From Catonia carolina (lineage: Eukaryota > Arthropoda > Insecta > Hemiptera > Achilidae), in NCBI GenBank assembly GCA_035578175.1, contig JAQMRL010000006.1, positions 29,764,893-29,828,892 on the forward strand: DNA of 64,000 nt, in the 5' to 3' direction. A model generated the notes under the pieces. That model worked only from the letters and a program-made list of their open reading frames with translations, had not been told where the DNA came from and searched no databases. Below are positions 46,401 to 55,400 of the stretch, piece by piece. Each line of letters starts with the position of its first letter. Position 1 is the stretch's first letter. The position numbers were made by a program, and so were the translations under genes.

Positions 46401-49400
46401 ATTATAATTTACTTTTATAATACTTTTATAATTTATTTAAATTCAGAGGAGATCTAAAGTTTATTACTCTCTGCCATCCCCACTTCAATTTTTTGAGCTA
46501 GTTTGTACTGTTATATATCTGTTTGTATTTTATATTTTATAATATATATGAACGCGCTAGGAAATTAGTGGCAGTTTTCTCTAAAATGGCTACGATTTAA
46601 TATAAAAATTACCTAATATACTAAATTTTTTTTATGCTCTAAAAGAAGAGGTAAGCGCCATGCTGAAATCCTTGGGAGGCTGTCCTTTCTGGCGAAAAAT
46701 TTATTTTTATAAGATTACGATTTTAATATTCATTTAATGGCAAAACTGTATTTAATCAAATTTGTGGGAATAAAAACCTACAACTTTTATTTTAAGCATT
46801 TTTCCTCACAGACTATCGTCAATTAGTGATTTTCTGCATTCTTAAGATATACAGAGGTTAATTTTCATTTTACATTGTTTACTAATGATTAAACATAGGT
46901 GGTTATATTTTTCATTATTCACATTAGCGAGAGAAAGTCGTGCGAGTATTTCACACGAGATTTGCTTTGTGTAGAATAATAGTCTGTGTTGATTGATTAG
47001 AAGTGCTTCAGTTTCTTGAATGTTATGTTTTTATTTCTCAGAGAGAATACACCAAAAACAACAGAAATCAGGGAAACCTAAAAGTACAAGAAAAACACAA
47101 AGGAGTAAATCTTCTGCCTCTTCGGTCAGTAGCACTACGACTACTGCAACAACAACCACTACTACCACAACTGCTGCTGCTAATGCTGGTTCTGTAAGTA
47201 GTCTGTATAAGTCATTAGTTAGCATCATAGCAGTAGAATCCATATTTATATTTTGATTTTTTATGTATGTGTAAAAAAACTTTGTATTTACCTTATACTG
47301 CTTTTCGTTATGTCCTTACATGATTATATAATGGAAAAATCTACTGCTGTTGATGTCTGTGTCATAAATCGGAATTAAATTTTATTAAATTATTATTAAC
47401 CCACCGGGTTGGTCCAGAGGTAAAGTCGTCGCCAAAATCAGCTGTTTAACAGCTGATTTTCGGAGACGAATGTTCCTGGTTCAAATCCTAGTAAAGGTAG
47501 TTACTTTTTTATGGATTTGAATACTAGACAGTGGTTGCCGGTGTACTTTGATGGTTGGGGTTTAATTAACCATACTCTCTCAGGAATGGTCGACCTGGGT
47601 CTGTACAAGACTACACCTCATTTACACTTCATACACATCATCCTCATCTCATTGGGTCATGGCTTATTGTTATGAATTGAACAGATTGCAACGTACACAA
47701 ATTAGGAATAAAAAAATTTAAAAAAAATTATTTTTTAATATATGCATATATGCATTTTTTTAAATGTTAACATTAAAACTTTAGAAAAAATGCATATATT
47801 AAAAAATATTAATAATAATAATTTAATAAATGAACAGTTACAGTTTGACAATCATAGTTGGTTAAAATCTATCATAAATTATATATAATAAAATTTAATT
47901 CCAATTTACGACAGATAGCAATAGCAGTAGATTTTTTTCATTTTATAATCAGTTTGATTCAAACCATTGGCTAAGGAAGATGCAATCATTATAAAGTATT
48001 TCTAGAAACTTTTATTAACATTACTTGAAGCGGTGCGCACAGCGTAAGTACTTGAAAGAAGGACATACGAAAAGCAGTATAAGGTAAATACAAATTTTTT
48101 TTTATATATACATAAAAAATAAAATATTAAGGAGTCTGTTGTACAAAAATTTCTGTAGGCTTCAGTTCATCAGGATTTGAATTGAGAAATAATAATAATA
48201 ATAACAGACATTTGTTGTTAAGGTTATCAACCAAAAGGCTGGTTTGAACCTCTAGAGGCTTTACTGAGTAAAACGAGGAGTAAGGTGGTTTATCTATGCC
48301 TTCCTCACTGAGTGGAAAAGTATCCTTATCATCAGCATGCCAGACACTATGAATCAAACTGATTCAGAGTGATTCTGAAAAGCATTTATCTTTCCACCCT
48401 GTAAATGACACTTTAACTTCATTCACAGGTTCTGGCTGTATAATGCAATTCATTACTCTCCGAAGAGATCACTCTGACTAGTGTCTTTTACACCTCTACC
48501 TCTTATGTTCTTGAATACTTCAGTCTTATAATTGCTGACCATGTGATAAGAAACAGAACTATTTTTTATAGCTCTGAAACTAGCAGGTCGAGTGCAAATA
48601 ATTTAACTTTTCACCTGCCTGTTATAGGCAAGGGTATAATAAATAATTAACAAACTTATAGCAAATATTTATTGACTCAATTAATGATTAGGAGAATTGT
48701 TTACAGTATGGAGAACTCTTTCTTCAAGTACTTGTTACAATTTATACATACGCCTGCTAATAGCACTTTCACATTTATAATTGTGTGGCAACTTGAACTC
48801 AACTCAAAAATGAAGCTAACTCTGTTTGTACCCTATTAGGTTTTTAAAAAGGATTAGAAAGATGAGGTACGAATGCTTTCTGTCGAATTCCAAAAGCAAT
48901 AATAAACAGGTAGATTGTACCAGAAAGAAAGACATAAAAAGAATCTCATAAATTTTGTACATGATTCATAAAAGAGTATACACAAATGTAAATTTAGGAA
49001 ACACTTGAAATTGAATAAAACTTATTAACAAAATAATTTAAGAAAAACAATAAGAGCCGACTATCCAAAATGAAAAAATACCACTCCACTCCTTTCAGGC
49101 CAGTAAACCCAACAATTCACCTTTTCATAAAATAAAACTATCTCACCCTAACCATTTGTAGCCTTCTATGAACGACTAAGATTGTTAATTTCACATAACT
49201 ACATATTTCTTATTGATATGTTTTCAGAATCAAGGAAAAGCAGAAGGAACAACAGTTACAAAAGCTGCATCAAAATCTGCAAAGGCTGCATCAGCAGCTT
49301 CACGAACTCAGGTAAAAAAGGTTAATGTGCTATTCGATATTTAAATTAATAGTGAGGATCATAGATTCATTTATAGTTTAAATCAAATATTGTATGAATG

Positions 49401-52400
49401 GTTTTCGTTGAGTAGGTAGTTTAATGCCAAGACAACAACTGTTCAAATCGTTTCAGTTCATCTCACAATCAGGCAGGCCAGATTTTCATTGTGTGATTTG
49501 TAGTAGCTCTCTGCACTCTATGTTAATTGTAAACATGTTAAGCATAGGGGCAAAAATCATGTTTGCACCGCCTCGTTGGCTCAGCATTTTAGTGGAAAAA
49601 TAGGGTGATGGATAATTTGTTAATGCGAACGATCTTTTGTATTTATTCAGTGATTAACAAAAATGTATGTTTTTGTTTGTTATCTAGTTATTTTCAAATT
49701 TTAGATCTGAAAATTCTGTTCGTAATTATAGTTTATAAGTACACTATAATGTCTGAACAGAAACTTACAAAATTTATTTAAAAATTTGCGCAGCAACTAA
49801 CTAAATATTACCTTTCCTGTAGTATTTGCAAGATTGATCTGAATGCCTGTAAAATGATCAGTAACACTACTAACAATAGGCCAAACTAATAATAGTTTGT
49901 TTTTACTTCATGCCCGTTATTTAAGGAGCTTCAATTTCTTACTGTTCCTTCTTTGTATTTATTTGAAGTGATAATATACATAAAGTAAAATACATTTTTT
50001 CAGAATTTAAATGTTCACAACCAATACACAAGAAACAAGAGTTGAATACTATGTTGCTAATTATAACACTTACCTACATTTGCAGGTAGAAAATACATCA
50101 ATAAATTGCCACAAGCTTTAAAAAGTTGTAATTTAAGTTTGTTTTAAAAAAAGCTAAAATTATATTTGGTTGATGAAACGTTTTACAGTGTACATGAATT
50201 CCTTTTTAAATAGTTCTGGTTAAAAAAAATATCAATTTAAAATTAAACGAGGAAAATTTTGTATTATTTGATACGCCTCTGGGACAGCCCAGTCAGTCAG
50301 CTGGTAGAAAGCCGATATTATTTGTTAAGTAACACTGGTTGGGTAAGCAACTTTGTATGGTGACTAGCTGACAGCCATCCATTAACAAACTCTGCTGAGG
50401 GTCCCTGTTCAAACTCATGCTTAATCTACTTTAAAAAAATACAGCGAAAAGCAGCGATCAAATTTGGTAGTTGTGATTAATGTACAGTTTCTGATAACAA
50501 ATAAAAGTTAAAAAAAAAAATTTGATATATACACATTTATTGAAGTAAGCAAGTTAGTGGTAATAAATTATTGGTTAGTAGTGAATGTAGCATATTGGTA
50601 AAATTTAGACTTATCTGTCTTATCTTGACATGTCTTATCCCCTTTTGGCATCTCGTGGATGCAGTTATAAAAATAAAAAATGCCATGAGAGCTAAAATGA
50701 GTATATTTGGGTAAGCCACTCAAAAAGTTAAGGCGTCATCCGGCATCAATATATTATTTATCCATCCTTTTTAATTGATTTGTTTACTGACAAATTTTTA
50801 TGTGTTAATATTACTATTTTTTTTGTTAATTTCAGGCTGCAGTTGCAACTACTTCAATTGTATCAAGTGGTACCGGTATCCAGTCAGTTGTTACTGATTC
50901 AAATATTGTATCAATCGCTGACGATAAGTTATTAACACAACCTAAACCAGTCGTTACTCAAAGGTTACCCACAAGTACCGTACAAAAATCATTAATTACC
51001 GCTGCCACACTTGCGGCTGCTAAAAAAGCATCTCTTGCTGCTCAAAAATCGAGTAATGAAAGTGAAGTGAAAACAATTCTTGGGAAACCTAATAGGCAAA
51101 AAGCTTTACAGACAGTTAAGTCTGTAAAAAGTGTTAACAAACAAACACCGGCTCAATCTCTTGCTGCCGTCAGAAGGTAATTAATCATGTTTATATCTTT
51201 AAATAAGAATTTACAACTCACAAATTATATTGATTACCAATAATTTTTATACTGCGTTTGATTTGACTTTTAAGACGGAACCATATTTTGTCTTTTTACA
51301 ATACTGATGTTGAAGCTGTCGGTCTGTAATATTTTCAGTTGTAGACGAATCCAAAGATACTGTTCGAAAAAGAACAATAGATTTAAACTTACTTTAAAGG
51401 GTTCTTAAAACCCTTTAAGGTATACTTTATGAGAAGTCTGTAACATCTCGACGTTGAAGCTGAGACATTAAAAATGTTATAATTATGATAGAATGTCAAA
51501 ATTTTGGATACTAAGAGTTAATGTCAAATTCTTAAAGAGATTTGTTGTTTTACGTTTTGCACGTTAGTGATAGTGCAAAAGAATCATTTGTAAAAATAAG
51601 TGATGAATTTTTGTGAGATCTGTCTGGGAATCAAACTCAGGATACCGGGAATGAAAGTCAATTGCACTGACCACTACACTAATGGGTTGGTTTAGATGTT
51701 TGTTGTAATATTATTTTAATTCAATGGTTTTTTTTTAATAAGTTAGACAGATGCAAAGGTCATAAATAAAATTACTTTAGTTACAAATGTGTGGACTTTA
51801 AAAATTATTCCACTTTTATTTGCTGTCAGCCCACTAGTGGGTTGGTCTAAAATTAAGTTATCGCTAAAAGTCAGCTGCTGTAACAGTGACTTTCAGAGAT
51901 GTAAGTTCAGTGGTTTTAATCCTAGTAAAGGTTTAATTTTGTAAGGATTTGAATACTAGACAGTGGTTACTGGTGTACTGAGATTTGGGGTTCAGTTAAA
52001 CAAACTTTCTCAGGAATGGTCGCCCTGAGTCTGTACATGACTTCACCTCATTTACAAGTCAACATCCTCATCTCATTGGGTTGCTTATTGTTCTTAAATT
52101 GAACAGATTGCAATATACTCACAATAGAGATTAAAGAAGAACTGTTTGTTGTTTAGGTCATTTGCCGAAAGACTGGTTTGAACCTCTAGTGGCGTTACTA
52201 AATAATGTGAGGAGTTGTGGTTTACAATTGCCTTCTTCACCGAGTGGAAAGGTATGCTTATCAGCATGCCAGGCTCGCTGAAAAGCCTACTTTCCACTCT
52301 GCAAATGAAACTGTACTTCATTAAACACTGCATTGCCTGTGGAATTCTTACTATCAGAGGAGATAACTGTGACTAATGTCTTTTACACCGCTACCTCGTC

Positions 52401-55400
52401 TGTTCTTAAATGATCAGTCATTTAATTGGTATCTTTTGTAGCCCTGGCAGATTATTATTATATTAATGGCCCTGGCAGATTTATAATTATTAATTTGTTT
52501 GGTTTAGGTTGCCTGAAGGACAAGCAGCAAACGTTTTAGGTGGTGTTCGTAGAGTCACAGATCAACAAACTAAAATCGCTGTCTCGTCTGATGCTATTTC
52601 TGGTACATCTGTGGTATCAACCACGTCAATTGCTACTGCAGCAACTACAGTTTTATCAGCTGTTAGAAGATTACCTGATCAATTGAAACTGGCAACTGCT
52701 TCTGGTCAGACGCGCATTAAAACACTGAAAGCTGGCAAAGAAGCAACATCTCTTTTAGACCAGACTCAGACAGTGAGTTTTATGTTAATTATTTTCTATA
52801 TTTTAATCTTAATTAAAATCTCATTTTATTATCGAGAAATTATTTTAATAATTAGTTAGTTCAATTCGGTTGGCATTTATCAGTTAACACAACTAAATTT
52901 TTTGTTAACCAATAATGTTGTTTAGGTCGTCAACCGAAAGGCTGGTTTGAACCTCTAGAGGGATTACTAAGTAAAATGAGGAGTAAGGTGGTTTATCCTT
53001 GCCTTCCTCATTGAGTGGAAAATTATGCTTATCAGCATCCCAGGCCCTCTGAAAATCATCTACTTTCCACCTTGCAGATGTCACTTTCGCTTCATTCTCC
53101 ACAGGGTCTGGTTATATAATGATGAAATTCATTACTTTTAGAGAAGATAACTCCGACTAGTGTCTTTTACACCTCTACATCTTCTGTTCTTAAATGCTTC
53201 AGTCATATAATTGGCTGATAATGTGATAAGAAACAGAACTATTTTTCATAGCCCTGGAACTAACAGATCGAGTTGAAATAATTTAACACTCTGCCTGCCT
53301 GTTATGGGTAATAACAATAATATCAAGAATAGTTAACTGTTATTGTATTTCAGCCTTAAAACATTATTGTAAGAGAGATTTAAACTTAACTTAACTCTTA
53401 ACCAATCAGAGTAACTTTATTTTCATAATATTTATTTATTTGTATTTATTATAATTTTTCATAAATGTATTTATAAATTGAATATTTATTATTAATTGGT
53501 CAAAAAATCAGTAAATTCTACAGTCAAATATCTCAAACTATTATTTAGTATTATAAAAATCAATATGAAACACAATCAACTGTTTGTCATGGAACAATTA
53601 AAAAACCTACTGAAGGTTTACAAAACCCACAATACTACCCACATAAACTACAAAATAAACTAAATCGATTAAAAAATAAACATTTTTGTAATTGAGAACT
53701 TGTACTTTACTGCACTGTAAGCCCACTCTATTTCAGTTTGTGTAAGATTTTTTTTAAATTTAGTAATGATGCGTATCTAAGCCTTGACTTGTGGGTAATG
53801 ATATGAAGTGAAATGCAGATGAAAGTGATAGGAATCGAAACCAAGACCCTGGCTAACTACTTCACCGACGGCATACATTTGTGCAATCATTATATATGGT
53901 ATTATAAGCTGTTAAGCAAATAAGCATTTATGAAAATTTTGGGGATTGTTTGGTTCAAATAGCTTAATTGAAGGGGTGGGGAGAAGACAGTGCTAACCCA
54001 CATCAACATAATTTTACGCAATGTCATTTTAAAAGGTTACGAAAATCTACAAATCATGTTTTGAAATTTTTTGTTAAACATTTGTTTTTACTTTCTCTTG
54101 CCTATATGAATATATAGGAAGGAAAGTATTGTTTTCATGTCGATTTTTCGAAATCGAGTTTTCACCGGATCTATACGTTTTCAGACTCCCTGAACCCAAA
54201 AAACATGTTTTTAGCGATTGGTCTGTGTGTGTGTGTGTGTGTGTCTGTGTGTGAACAGAATATCTCAAGAACGGAACATCGTACGAACTTGAAACTTGAA
54301 ACTTAAGTTACATACCACTACCGGACGCGACACGAACATTTTCATCAAAATCGGTCAACCGGAAGTAGTAGTTTATTCGTATAATTTTTCAGTTTTTTGC
54401 GATTTTCTCAAAAACTGGTCCTACGATTTTTTTTAAAATCGCCTATTTTACTCAATTTTTTATTCTCTACAAGATAGGGTAGGCGCCATGTTTGAAATTC
54501 TCGGTGAGGCTGTTTTCACGTAAAAACGTTGTTTTTTTAAGATTACGGCTTTAATATAAATTTTAGCGCAAAAACTTATATAATAAAAGTTGTAGAGAAT
54601 TTAAAAACCTACAACTTCTGTTTCAAACATTTTTTTTGTATAACGCTTAGTTTAGCGGTAATTTGCGATTTTCTGTTTTTTTTCTCACGAAAACGTGAGA
54701 AAAATCGATTTTTTTAACATTTCGGTCTTAGTATGCATTTTACGACAAAAGTGTATATAATTAAATTTATAGAAAATTAAAAGATCTACAACTTTTGTTT
54801 AGAGCATTTTTCTCTACAGAGCCTAGTTTAGCGTGAAAGCGTGATTTTCCGTATTTTTAAGCCAAACTGAGTTCGATTGTCATTTTGCGTCATTCACTCA
54901 TGATTAAAATAAGGTTATGTTTTTGAGGTTAGTTTTTGTTCATTTCTAATGTTTTAATACTAATGTTAGGTTTATTGTTAATTATTTGCATTGGCAAGAG
55001 AAAGTTGTGTGAGTGTTTCACACCAGATTTTTTCTATTAATATAGGTTCTTAAGAACGTAAATGTAGCATCCTGTTTAAAACGTGCTAAACATTTTATTT
55101 TTACAGAATATTTAAGAAAAATCATGCTGGAAATTTTGTGGGTTAGCACTTTCTTCCGCTGACCCCTTCAATTTTACACACAATTACCATTTGGTAACTA
55201 ATAAAAATCGTCAAATATTGTCCTAATCAGCTTTATTATTGGAAGATGAGTCCTTGGTAGACTAGCATGCGTTTAATAATTTTGTATTTATTTATGTTTA
55301 TTTTCAGTTGAATAAGATTGTTGTTGGATCACCTATTGTGTCTTCTACAGCAGTGAGCCAAAGTATTGCGAAAACAATTTCAACTCCTGCGAAATCACTA

